From SIG710 sp045605745 (GTDB lineage Bacteria > Bacillota > Clostridia > Oscillospirales > CAG-272), in assembly GCA_045605745.1 (NCBI GenBank), contig JAZUQN010000201.1:1-10156 (forward strand): a stretch of DNA of 10,156 nucleotides, read 5' to 3'. Below, piece by piece: positions 1 through 6,268 of the stretch (positions are counted from its first letter, which is position 1; each line of letters opens with the position of its first letter). The notes under the pieces were generated by a model. It was not told the origin of the DNA. It saw only the letters and a list, made by a program, of their open reading frames with translations, and made no database searches. Position numbers and translations under genes: made by a program.

Positions 1-1206
1 GTTAAGAAGTGTGATGCCGTCAATTCTTACATCGAAGTAAGGAGCACTGCGCTTCTCAGATTCATGGAAGTAACCATCGGAAACAACCTCTGTGTCGGGA
101 GTAAATGCATCGTCAGTATCAACATCAGCAACATAGGATTCGAGCTTAGCACCGCTAACAGTGATGAAATTATCTCTTGCTGTATCAAATACCTTGATAG
201 AACCGTCAAGAAGACCGGCCTTAACTCTCTCAAGCTCTTCAACTGTGCCCTCAGCAGCAGCCTTTGTGTTTACATCTGTAAGAACAACAGAACCGGTTGC
301 TATTGTACCTGTGTAATCGGTGGGGATAGCTTCGCCCTTCATTGTGTTCTCGCAAATAAGCTTGAAGTAAGGAGCCCAGTTAATTCTGGATGCTACGATA
401 AATGTGTTGGGGCAGTCCTCAACTGTGCTGCCGTTGTAGGAAACGTTAGGAACGCCTGCTTCTTCACAAGCTGTGGGGGCACCCATGGAGTCAGCGTGCT
501 GAGAAATGAGTACACAGTTGTTAGCGATAAGAGCCTGTGCAGCATTCTTCTCTGCTGTTTCATCATACCAAGAGCCTGTGAACTGAACATCCATAGTAGC
601 ACTGGGGCAAACAGACTTTGCGCCAAGATAGAAGGATGTATAACCGGACATAACCTCTGCATATGTAAATGCGCCAACATAACCGATCTTAGCCTGCTCA
701 GCTGTAATTGTGCCGTCAGCGATCATTTCATTGAGCTTCATTCCTGCAGCAACACCTGCAAGGTATCTGCCTTCGTAAATAGAAGCGAAAGCATTGTGGA
801 AATTTGCAAGGCCTTCAGTGTGAGCCATTGTACCTGTTGCATGGCAGAACTGAACATCCTTAAATTCCTTTGCAGCCTTGATCATGTATGTTTCATGACC
901 GAAGGAGTCAGCAAAAATAACATCGCAACCCTCATCAACAAGGTCACAAGCTGCTTCATAGCAAGCATCGGACTCGGGAATATTCTTCTTCATGATAACC
1001 TGATCATCAGAAAGTCCGAGAGCCTTCTTTGCCTCTTCTACGCCATTCATAAAGTTGAGGTCGTAGGTAGAGAATTCATCGTGCAAAAGGATAACGCCGA
1101 GTTTGAAGTCAGCATTCTTGCCATCAGACTCTTTGCCGCAGGAAGCGAAAGCAAAGCAGCAAACGATCATTGTGAGGGCAAGAAGAAGGGATAAAAGTTT
1201 CTTCAT
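1..1206 (-). CDS. BMP/PnrA-family ABC transporter substrate-binding lipoprotein (3' end cut by window edge)
   Basis: The reading frame begins at ATG 1206 and stays open to base 1, giving 402 residues without a stop; the last visible residues (DGITLLN) look close to the natural C-terminus of this family. Residues 1-22 form a lipoprotein signal peptide (MKK, hydrophobic stretch) ending in a lipobox FAS-C23, so Lgt should acylate Cys23 and anchor the protein outside the membrane. The mature part resembles Med/BMP/PnrA periplasmic-binding-protein type 1 proteins: KLGVILLHDEFSTYDLNF (35-52), YLAGVAAG (148-155), KIGYVGAF (173-180) and GSWYDE (211-216). Characterised family members bind purine nucleosides for ABC import; the ligand here is inferred and cannot be read from the sequence. 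The start is supported by TGGAGG 8 nt upstream. The permease and ATPase genes would be expected past the left edge. Expression is likely controlled through the long structured leader. Confidence 0.93.
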   Translation of the reverse strand, partial: MKKLLSLLLALTMIVCCFAFASCGKESDGKNADFKLGVILLHDEFSTYDLNFMNGVEEAKKALGLSDDQVIMKKNIPESDACYEAACDLVDEGCDVIFADSFGHETYMIKAAKEFKDVQFCHATGTMAHTEGLANFHNAFASIYEGRYLAGVAAGMKLNEMIADGTITAEQAKIGYVGAFTYAEVMSGYTSFYLGAKSVCPSATMDVQFTGSWYDETAEKNAAQALIANNCVLISQHADSMGAPTACEEAGVPNVSYNGSTVEDCPNTFIVASRINWAPYFKLICENTMKGEAIPTDYTGTIATGSVVLTDVNTKAAAEGTVEELERVKAGLLDGSIKVFDTARDNFITVSGAKLESYVADVDTDDAFTPDTEVVSDGYFHESEKRSAPYFDVRIDGITLLN

Positions 1207-1214
1207 TGTTTTTT

Positions 1215-1220
1215 CCTCCA
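1215..1220 (-). promoter_or_regulatory. Ribosome binding site of the BMP lipoprotein gene
   Basis: TGGAGG on the minus strand lies 8 nt before ATG 1206, a near-perfect anti-16S match, which fixes the start codon. Confidence 0.85.
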
Positions 1221-1230
1221 AAAATTTTTA

Positions 1231-1405
1231 TTTACATGGCCTCTTGCCAAGTAAAGACATATTTTTTCAGAACGGCAGTTCTGAAAACAAAAAGGGATCC
1301 CTTTTTGTGCAATAATAAATAAAGCCCGATTCAAACCGCAAAGCAGGACACTCAAAAAACGTCATAAAACAGAGAATCGGTTAGAAAATTCGGGAAAAAT
1401 AATAT
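1231..1405 (-). promoter_or_regulatory. Structured 5' leader of the BMP gene: candidate attenuator or cis-regulatory RNA
   Basis: Between the predicted transcription start near 1405 and the ribosome binding site, the minus-strand transcript can form consecutive hairpins. A closing stem CCGATTC/GAATCGG (1374-1380 with 1326-1332) encloses about 41 nt that includes a small CTGC-TTT-GCGG hairpin. A 22-nt perfect palindrome at 1287-1308 folds as ACAAAAAGG-GATC-CCTTTTTGT and is followed by TTTTC, like a weak intrinsic terminator. A perfect 10-bp stem lies at 1264-1287 (arms TTTTCAGAAC and GTTCTGAAAA, 4-nt loop). A fourth hairpin (1231-1255, TTTAC/GTAAA and TGGC/GCCA) sits just before the ribosome binding site. 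The hairpins are seen directly; a regulatory role is inferred. I could not match the leader to a known riboswitch, and the purine-riboswitch core is not visible. Confidence 0.5.
1287..1308 (-). terminator. Putative attenuator hairpin in the BMP leader
   Basis: This 22-nt perfect palindrome is centred on GGGATCCC. On the minus strand it forms a 9-bp stem with a GATC loop, and the T-rich 3' arm runs into TTTTC. It lies inside the leader, between promoter and gene, where a premature terminator would act. The stem is A/T-rich, so the strength is doubtful. Confidence 0.35.
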
Positions 1406-1411
1406 ACATTT

Positions 1412-1440
1412 ATTTTAACCCATTTCATCTAAAATGTCAA
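1412..1440 (-). promoter_or_regulatory. Sigma-A promoter of the BMP lipoprotein gene
   Basis: On the minus strand a perfect -35 box TTGACA (1440-1435) is followed by a 17-bp spacer and -10 box TAAAAT (1417-1412), one mismatch from consensus. Transcription would start near 1405 and leave a leader of about 200 nt before the start codon at 1206. Confidence 0.8.
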
Positions 1441-1733
1441 GACCGTTTTTTCAAAATATATGTCGAATTCGTCTACCCATTTTTATACAAAATGCACATA
1501 TGCCGCAAAAAACTTTCTTTCTGCATCTATAAGCCAAACAGGAGTTTATGTGGGAGTTGCAAATTCACAAAAAATAGAGCACACTGCGGAATTTTTATGT
1601 ACCATCGCTTTCTGAACACGAAAGAAGTGTGAGGTTCACTGCCCACTTATTGAGCCAGTGCTTTTTGGCACAATAAGGAAGGATACCCCAATTGAGCACT
1701 CAAAATGCTTTAAAAAACAATACAAAATTTAAA
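1441..1733. other. Intergenic stretch without a gene
   Basis: No coding frame is supported on either strand between the BMP promoter and the terminator of the leucine-rich-repeat gene. The stretch holds one copy of a dispersed repeat (1536-1601) and an imperfect hairpin (1646-1677, CTTATTG/CAATAAG plus GCCA/TGGC with an A-A mismatch and an 8-nt loop). The rest is A/T-rich and featureless to me. Confidence 0.6.
1536..1601 (+). repeat. Dispersed repeat, copy A
   Basis: AAACAGGAGTTT, then TGTGGGAGTT, TTCACAAAA and finally AGAGCACACTGC appear in the same order and almost the same spacing as in the two inverted arms near folD (5217-5347). The downstream part (CGGAATTTTTATGT) also resembles the sequence after the plus-oriented arm there. 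No clear inverted partner arm is present next to this copy, although GAAGTGTG and TTCACTGCCCAC at 1624-1645 could be a decayed one. The match is by eye and not a scored alignment. Confidence 0.6.
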
Positions 1734-1762
1734 GAAAGGGCAACCATTTTGGTTGCCCTTTC
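1734..1762 (-). terminator. Intrinsic terminator of the leucine-rich-repeat gene
   Basis: A perfect 13-bp stem (GAAAGGGCAACCA paired with TGGTTGCCCTTTC, 3-nt loop) is followed on the minus strand by a T-rich tract TTTAAATTTTG. It starts about 24 nt after the stop codon at 1786, the right place to end this transcript. Confidence 0.88.
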
Positions 1763-1785
1763 AATGCATTGTAATGATTTTTTTA

Positions 1786-4170
1786 TCAGTCCATTTTCTT
1801 TCTCTTTTTTGAGAGAATAACCACTCCGGCTACAGCAGCCACAATCACGATGGCTGCCGCAGCAATAATTATGGGGAAAACGATGCTGTTTTCGGAAGCA
1901 GAAATATCATCCTCATCAACAAAGTTGATGGTAGGCGCTTGGGCAACAGTCTCGCTATCGCTTGCTGAACCACTTGTTTCAGGAGCTTCTGCCGTGTCGT
2001 GTGCGTCTGTTGCTTCGGGAGCCTCAGTTGTTGTCTCCTCTGTTGAAACCGTTGTTTCAGGAGGGGTGCAGCTGATCGGCTCCGGTGTGCTTAAAGCAAT
2101 ATCATAGAATGTTTTTCCGTTTTCGGCTGCGTATATTTCCGAAAAGGAACCCGGAGTACCATAGACATTCACAAAATTCACATTTTCTTCAAATACAGAA
2201 GTACCGATTTTGGCAACCTGTGGGCTGATAACTACATTTGCTATAAGGTGGTCATATGCAAATGTCCAAGAATTAAGCTCATGAACATTTCTCAGATCCA
2301 GAGTACCTTCAATCGGCTCGCTGCCCGAATGATATATTGATCTGAGCTTAGAGCATTTTTCAAAGGCTGCATTCATGATTATGAAGCCTTCTGTTGCAGG
2401 TATCTGAACTGTCTCAAGGTTTAAAAATTCGCAGAAAGCGTATTTTCCAATAGCAGTTATTCTGTCGCTTATAACAATATGCTTAACAGAATTCTTGATA
2501 TCAAACCATGGCTGGTTCTTGGAACCGCCACCATAGTAGTTTACAATATCGTCGATAACTCCTGCGCCATAAACCGTAAGAACGCCGGTTGCTTCATCAA
2601 ATCCGAAGACACTGCGTCCACCGCAAGCAGGCAAGGTTGGGTCAACATATACCCAATATTCATGCTTTACATTAGGATCTGCGAGGCTTTGGAGATTAAA
2701 GAGATTAGTCTTTGCATATTCGATAAGCTCAGCGGTGATCTCATTTGTGTAAATAGTCTTTACCGATGGCGGAAGGTCAACGCCGAGTGACTTTGTTCCG
2801 GCAGGCAGAACAACCTCTGAAATTGCAGTGCCGGGAATTATATCATTGACCTTTTGAAGTCCTGTAAAGTCTGCTCTGCCTTCGATGCGCTCTGTGCCAT
2901 TGCGCCAAATCGTTGTAAGTGCTGAACATCCAGTAAACGCTCCGACATCGATCTGGGTAATATCCTTGCCGATCCTCACATCCTTTAGTGCCGGATAGTT
3001 TTGGAAGGATTTGTTTGAAATTTTAACAATATTATCACCAATAATAATATGCTCTATAACGTCCTTGTATTCTGCCCAGTTGGTATAATCTGCATCAACA
3101 TCGCCCATTCCGCCGGTTTCGTTATATTTTGTCGTTGCGGAAATAAACTCAAGGGTTTTTGTTTCGTCATAGTATGCCCACCAAGTGTTAATGATGTCAC
3201 TACCGTTATATTTACCTGAGGAGTGCCCCCAAATTGTTGAACCTTCTCCCTTAAAATCAGAAATTGCAGGTGTGGTTGTACTACCACCGGACGCTCCCCC
3301 CTCTGAACCTTCGTCAGATGCACCCATTGTCGGCTTTGTTCCCTTTATAGTTTCGCCTGTATCAAGGTCAATGAATGTATATCCGTTTGCCTTTGCAAAT
3401 TCAGCGGCTTTTGAATTTGCCTTTGCCTTTATGGCGGGATATTTAGTGTTGTCTTTAAACACATTGTCAGACGAAAATCTCGTTTCCATACCAAGGATTG
3501 TTACAACCTTTAAATTTTCTGTCTTCATAAATGCGTTATTATTTATAACTATTGTACCTGCAGGTATTTCAATTTCAGCAAGAGCTGTTGCTTTAAAGCA
3601 TTCAAGAGGAATTTCACCTTTAAAATTTGGATTGAGAACAACGGATTTCATTGAATTTGAACCATCAAAGCAATATGCACTAAGGGTTGTAATATTTGAC
3701 AAATCAAATTCTCCATTCACAGGAGTCTTTCCTCTCAGATAAACAGAAGAGAGACTATGGCTGCATTCAAAGGCTGCCCCTACAAACGCAGTAACACTTT
3801 CAGCAAGCTCAACCTGTTTAAGATAGGGCATTGCAGAAAAGCCAGCAATATCAGTAATACCGTCTCCAATAACGATTTTAACCGCTTCTGCAAATGTGGG
3901 CAGATTTTTATTCCAACCATTTGTTGTTCCTGTGATGGGATCCTTTCCGAAAAGCTTTGTTGTCTGAACCTTATCTGTTGCCTTAGCATCGATTTCAAAT
4001 GTAAGAGTACCGCTTTCTTCCATAGTCCACCTTATATTAGTAGGATTATTGGAATTATCCACGCAATATCCGGTTCCGGGAGTGGCTGCAAAAGCTGCCA
4101 CAGCAAAAACAGCAGATAGCAGAATCGCCAATGCGATCAAAAAAATAAATTTTGTGTTAAGCTTCTTCAT
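1786..4170 (-). CDS. Secreted BspA-like leucine-rich-repeat surface protein with C-terminal membrane anchor
   Basis: This is a 794-residue protein. Residues 1-29 are a Sec signal peptide (MKKLNTKF, long hydrophobic core, AFAA cleavage region). The body is three related modules (about 34-270, 306-495 and 503-692). Each opens with a short beta-rich header (GTLTFEI, KTLEFIS, GVLTVYGAG), continues into LRR_5/BspA-type repeats (VKIVIGDGITDIAGF, IEHIIIGDNIVKISNKSF, VKHIVISDRITAIGKYAF), and closes with a cap such as AAEFAKANGYTF. A Gly/Ser linker (284-300) separates modules 1 and 2. A Thr/Glu/Pro/Ala-rich stalk (694-748) leads to a membrane helix (about 762-786) and a basic tail KKRKKMD. There is no LPXTG motif, so the protein is probably tethered by the helix rather than by sortase. 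BspA-like proteins often mediate adhesion, but no ligand can be inferred. I chose ATG 4170 over an ATG 30 nt upstream because AAGGAAG precedes it and the signal peptide starts there. Confidence 0.9.
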   Translation of the reverse strand: MKKLNTKFIFLIALAILLSAVFAVAAFAATPGTGYCVDNSNNPTNIRWTMEESGTLTFEIDAKATDKVQTTKLFGKDPITGTTNGWNKNLPTFAEAVKIVIGDGITDIAGFSAMPYLKQVELAESVTAFVGAAFECSHSLSSVYLRGKTPVNGEFDLSNITTLSAYCFDGSNSMKSVVLNPNFKGEIPLECFKATALAEIEIPAGTIVINNNAFMKTENLKVVTILGMETRFSSDNVFKDNTKYPAIKAKANSKAAEFAKANGYTFIDLDTGETIKGTKPTMGASDEGSEGGASGGSTTTPAISDFKGEGSTIWGHSSGKYNGSDIINTWWAYYDETKTLEFISATTKYNETGGMGDVDADYTNWAEYKDVIEHIIIGDNIVKISNKSFQNYPALKDVRIGKDITQIDVGAFTGCSALTTIWRNGTERIEGRADFTGLQKVNDIIPGTAISEVVLPAGTKSLGVDLPPSVKTIYTNEITAELIEYAKTNLFNLQSLADPNVKHEYWVYVDPTLPACGGRSVFGFDEATGVLTVYGAGVIDDIVNYYGGGSKNQPWFDIKNSVKHIVISDRITAIGKYAFCEFLNLETVQIPATEGFIIMNAAFEKCSKLRSIYHSGSEPIEGTLDLRNVHELNSWTFAYDHLIANVVISPQVAKIGTSVFEENVNFVNVYGTPGSFSEIYAAENGKTFYDIALSTPEPISCTPPETTVSTEETTTEAPEATDAHDTAEAPETSGSASDSETVAQAPTINFVDEDDISASENSIVFPIIIAAAAIVIVAAVAGVVILSKKRKKMD

Positions 4171-4175
4171 AATTA

Positions 4176-4182
4176 CTTCCTT
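4176..4182 (-). promoter_or_regulatory. Ribosome binding site that sets the start of the leucine-rich-repeat gene
   Basis: AAGGAAG lies 5 nt before ATG 4170. The alternative upstream ATG at 4200 would put ten polar and charged residues ahead of an otherwise typical signal peptide. Confidence 0.75.
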
Positions 4183-4222
4183 TCTGAAATGATAAAGCAA
4201 AAAAACGACTATGCTTTATATG

Positions 4223-4251
4223 ATTTTACCACAAATTCACCTTAATGTCTA
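4223..4251 (-). promoter_or_regulatory. Sigma-A promoter of the leucine-rich-repeat gene
   Basis: On the minus strand TAGACA (4251-4246) and TAAAAT (4228-4223) are separated by 17 bp, and TGG just before the -10 box provides an extended -10 motif. The predicted start near 4216 leaves a short leader of about 46 nt. Confidence 0.75.
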
Positions 4252-4445
4252 TGCGTTTTTTGTGAAATACTACGCAAAATATGACATTAAAGAACCAAAA
4301 TGTTAACGTCAAACAAGAGCTTTTATGATAAATAACCTATTAGTTTTTTCTCTTACACACATAATGGCAAAATACTGCAAAGCATTATTTTGAAAATGTT
4401 AATTCCGTATATACCCAACATACACAACAACCAACGTATTCAACT
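4252..4445. other. Intergenic stretch between the leucine-rich-repeat promoter and the DUF4830 terminator
   Basis: No gene is supported here. The only structure noted is a short hairpin at 4369-4391 (AAAATA, mismatch, TGC, loop AAA, GCA, mismatch, TATTTT) with no T tract after it on the minus strand. The sequence is otherwise A/T-rich. Confidence 0.55.
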
Positions 4446-4482
4446 CAAAAAAACTGACACCACTCGAAAAGCGATGTCAGTT
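4446..4482 (-). terminator. Intrinsic terminator downstream of the DUF4830 gene
   Basis: On the minus strand AACTGACA pairs perfectly with TGTCAGTT. The stem can continue inward through TCGCTT/GAGTGG with G-U pairs, and seven T residues follow directly (4453-4447). It lies about 120 nt past the DUF4830 stop, so the message has a noticeable 3' tail, which also includes a short TTTGTAC/GTACAAA hairpin at 4523-4541. Confidence 0.88.
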
Positions 4483-4605
4483 CATTGCCTAAAATTTTAT
4501 ATTTTCTGCCATTAAGGCTGTTTTTGTACTGTCTGTACAAATTGGGTCAGTTCACCGGGCAATTCAGCTATTTTATGTAATGTTTAATCTTCATTTGCTG
4601 AAAGC

Positions 4606-5097
4606 TTATTTTTCAAACCCCTGAAGAAAACCACTTGAATCTGCGGAGCAAATATCTCCACCCACTACCTTTCCACGGTAAATAAGGAGATTTGCATAAA
4701 CCTTTCCTTCATAACCTTCGTAGTTTGTTATTTCATAAGTATAACGTGTCAGCTTTTTCTTCTTATACTTACCAAGGTCAAGTCCTTGGCTTTTTTGAAT
4801 CTCATTATATCCGGCAAAAACCTTATCGAATTCGTCGGGAATAACGACCTCCCTGCTCTCAATCGGCTCAGCTGAAGCATCCCAACCGAATTGTTTTAAA
4901 AACTTGATACGATCTTCATTAGTCTTCACTTTATCATAAGAAATACTTACCGTTTTGCCCTCATCGTTTTTGGCTGACACTGCCATGTCTTCACCATTTG
5001 AGGGTAAAAAGGCAATCAAGGTTATCAAAGCAACAAGTGCCACACATAAAACTCCAAAAAACTTAATAGTGTTCGCCCTCAGCGAATATACAAACAT
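4606..5097 (-). CDS. DUF4830 domain-containing membrane-anchored protein
   Basis: This is a 163-residue protein of unknown function. An N-terminal hydrophobic helix (about 13-32, FFGVLCVALVALITLIAFL) acts as a signal anchor or uncleaved signal, placing the rest outside the membrane. Residues 61-155 match what I know of DUF4830, a small Clostridia-specific family: RIKFLKQFGW (63-72), EVVIPDEFDKVFAGYNEIQ (83-101), GLDLGKYK (105-112), RYTYEITNYEGY (118-129) and ANLLIYRGKVVGGDIC (135-150). Full length agrees with the family. The start is firm because GGAGGAG precedes ATG 5097. Upstream is a TATAAT -10 box without a good -35, so the gene may have its own weak promoter or be read from folD; a strong terminator follows. 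No catalytic residues are evident. Confidence 0.82.
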   Translation of the reverse strand: MFVYSLRANTIKFFGVLCVALVALITLIAFLPSNGEDMAVSAKNDEGKTVSISYDKVKTNEDRIKFLKQFGWDASAEPIESREVVIPDEFDKVFAGYNEIQKSQGLDLGKYKKKKLTRYTYEITNYEGYEGKVYANLLIYRGKVVGGDICSADSSGFLQGFEK

Positions 5098-5132
5098 AAT
5101 ATCTCCTCCATAGCTTCGATTTGTTTCATTAA

Positions 5133-5138
5133 ATTATA
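5133..5138 (-). promoter_or_regulatory. Possible -10 box before the DUF4830 gene
   Basis: A perfect TATAAT on the minus strand lies 35 nt before the start codon, but none of the hexamers at 16-19 bp spacing resembles TTGACA and there is no TGn extension. It is offered only as a candidate. Confidence 0.3.
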
Positions 5139-5216
5139 TTAGCTATAAAGACTTTTTATGTATGTATCCACAAGTTTTTAGTATTTGCCTAAGGAAGATT
5201 ATTCAATGGATAAAGT

Positions 5217-5347
5217 TTGATTTATCGGGGAGATGTGTTTTCACAAACAAGAGCACACTGCGAGTTTTCTGTGGGACAATCGGTTATCACAGACGAGAGC
5301 AGTGTGCTCTTGTTTGTAAAATTGAACTCCCCCACAAACTCCTGTTT
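5217..5347. repeat. Palindromic repeat element (inverted arms B and C of the dispersed repeat)
   Basis: Two arms face each other. ACAAACAAGAGCACACTGC at 5243-5261 is the exact reverse complement of 5299-5317, a 19-bp perfect stem. Inside it TCTGTG and CACAGA form a second stem around a loop of about 14 nt. Outside the perfect core the arms remain similar: both contain a GGGGAG block and a TTTT run, and arm B carries AAACAGGAGTTT as in copy A at 1536. Neither strand shows a T tract after the structure, so it is not a standard terminator. It may be a small non-autonomous mobile element or a repeat-type structured RNA; target-site duplications were not identifiable. Confidence 0.7.
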
Positions 5348-5360
5348 TCCCATATGTTTT

Positions 5361-5409
5361 TTACATAAAGAGCGCTTGTTCTGTAAAAGAACAACCGCTC
5401 TTTATGTAA
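5361..5409 (-). terminator. Long hairpin directly after folD, probable end of the operon transcript
   Basis: TTACATAAAGAGCG (5361-5374) pairs perfectly with 5396-5409 over 14 bp. After a C-C mismatch an inner stem TTGTTCT/AGAACAA closes a GTAAA loop. It begins 4 nt after the folD stop codon. On the minus strand the sequence that follows is A-rich, not T-rich; the T run (5411-5415) lies on the plus-strand side. It may therefore protect the 3' end of the message or work mainly against antisense transcription, and full termination is uncertain. Confidence 0.55.
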
Positions 5410-5413
5410 CTTT

Positions 5414-6268
5414 TTATCTCTTGCAACTCACCTTTGCGGCTGTGAGCGTGTTTTTCAGAAGCATTGTGATGGTCATAGGACCAACACCTCCCGGAACAGG
5501 CGTGATATATGACGCCTTTGCCTCAACCTCAGCAAAATCAACATCTCCGCAAAGCTTTCCGTCCTCACCGCGGTTAATTCCAACATCGATAACAACCGCA
5601 CCGTCCTTGACCATATCAGCTCCAAAGAATTTCGGTTTTCCAATAGCCGCCACAAGAATATCCGCACGGCGGCAAACCTCGCCAAGATCTGCAGTTCTTG
5701 AATGACATACCGTCACCGTTGCATCAGCCTTCAGCATAAGCATTGCCTGTGGCTTTCCAACTATGTTGCTGCGTCCAACTATAACACATTCTTTACCCTT
5801 TGTATCGATTCCGCTACGGCGTATCAGCTCCATAACACCGGCAGGGGTACAGGGTGCAAGATCATAATTTCCGGTCATTATTTTGCCCACATTAAACGGA
5901 TGGAAAGCATCTACATCCTTAGATGGATCTATACTAAGCAGAACGGACTCTTCATTTATATGCTTAGGCAATGGAAGCTGAACCAAAATGCCATGTATGC
6001 TGTTATTTTTATTCAGCTCATCAATAACAGAAAGCAGTTGAGCTTCGCTTGTCTCCTCAGACAATTCAATTACCTCAGAATAAAAACCAACCTGCTCGCA
6101 GGCAAGCTTTTTGTTTCTTACATAAACCTTAGACGCAGGATTTTCCCCAACAATGATAACAGCAAGTCCGGGCTTAAAGCCATTTTCAGACTCAAAAGCC
6201 TTGACCTCCTCGGTGATCTCGTTTCTTATTTCGGCAGATATAGCCTTTCCGTCAATAATTTTAGCCAT
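5414..6268 (-). CDS. folD: Bifunctional methylenetetrahydrofolate dehydrogenase / methenyltetrahydrofolate cyclohydrolase
   Basis: FolD oxidises 5,10-methylene-THF to 5,10-methenyl-THF with NAD(P)+ and hydrolyses it to 10-formyl-THF, supplying one-carbon units for purines and formyl-Met-tRNA in the cytoplasm. The 284-residue length is typical. The substrate domain shows SKVYVRNKK with catalytic Tyr49 and Lys53, GILVQLPLP (93-101, Gln97), KDVDAFHPFNVG (117-128) and PCTPAG (139-144). The Rossmann part shows VGRSNIVGKP (164-173), and the C-terminal signature is PVPGGVGPMT (257-266). No catalytic residue is missing. The start ATG 6268 follows AGGAG and lies inside the end of lgt, an 8-bp overlap in which the lgt stop is read out of frame within ATGGCTAA. 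This implies translational coupling with lgt. I see no separate promoter. Confidence 0.98.
   Translation of the reverse strand: MAKIIDGKAISAEIRNEITEEVKAFESENGFKPGLAVIIVGENPASKVYVRNKKLACEQVGFYSEVIELSEETSEAQLLSVIDELNKNNSIHGILVQLPLPKHINEESVLLSIDPSKDVDAFHPFNVGKIMTGNYDLAPCTPAGVMELIRRSGIDTKGKECVIVGRSNIVGKPQAMLMLKADATVTVCHSRTADLGEVCRRADILVAAIGKPKFFGADMVKDGAVVIDVGINRGEDGKLCGDVDFAEVEAKASYITPVPGGVGPMTITMLLKNTLTAAKVSCKR

Noticed and set aside
64..1194. Long plus-strand open frame of 376 codons antisense to the BMP gene
   Set aside because: It encodes a Cys/Ser-rich sequence that mirrors Ala/Gly codons of the real lipoprotein gene, has no family resemblance, and lies wholly opposite a well-supported gene.
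1206..1410. A purine riboswitch upstream of the BMP gene
   Set aside because: The conserved junction and loop sequences of the purine aptamer are not visible; only generic hairpins are.
1536..1601. A CRISPR array made from the repeat copies
   Set aside because: The copies are few, differ from one another, lie kilobases apart or inverted, and no regular spacers or cas genes are present.
3185..3742. Plus-strand open frame opposite the leucine-rich-repeat gene
   Set aside because: It is a shadow of the repeat-coding strand with no recognisable domain or convincing ribosome binding site.
5243..5317. The 19-bp inverted repeat as an intrinsic terminator
   Set aside because: No T tract follows on either strand, the loop is long, and similar sequence occurs elsewhere in the window, which fits a repeat element better.
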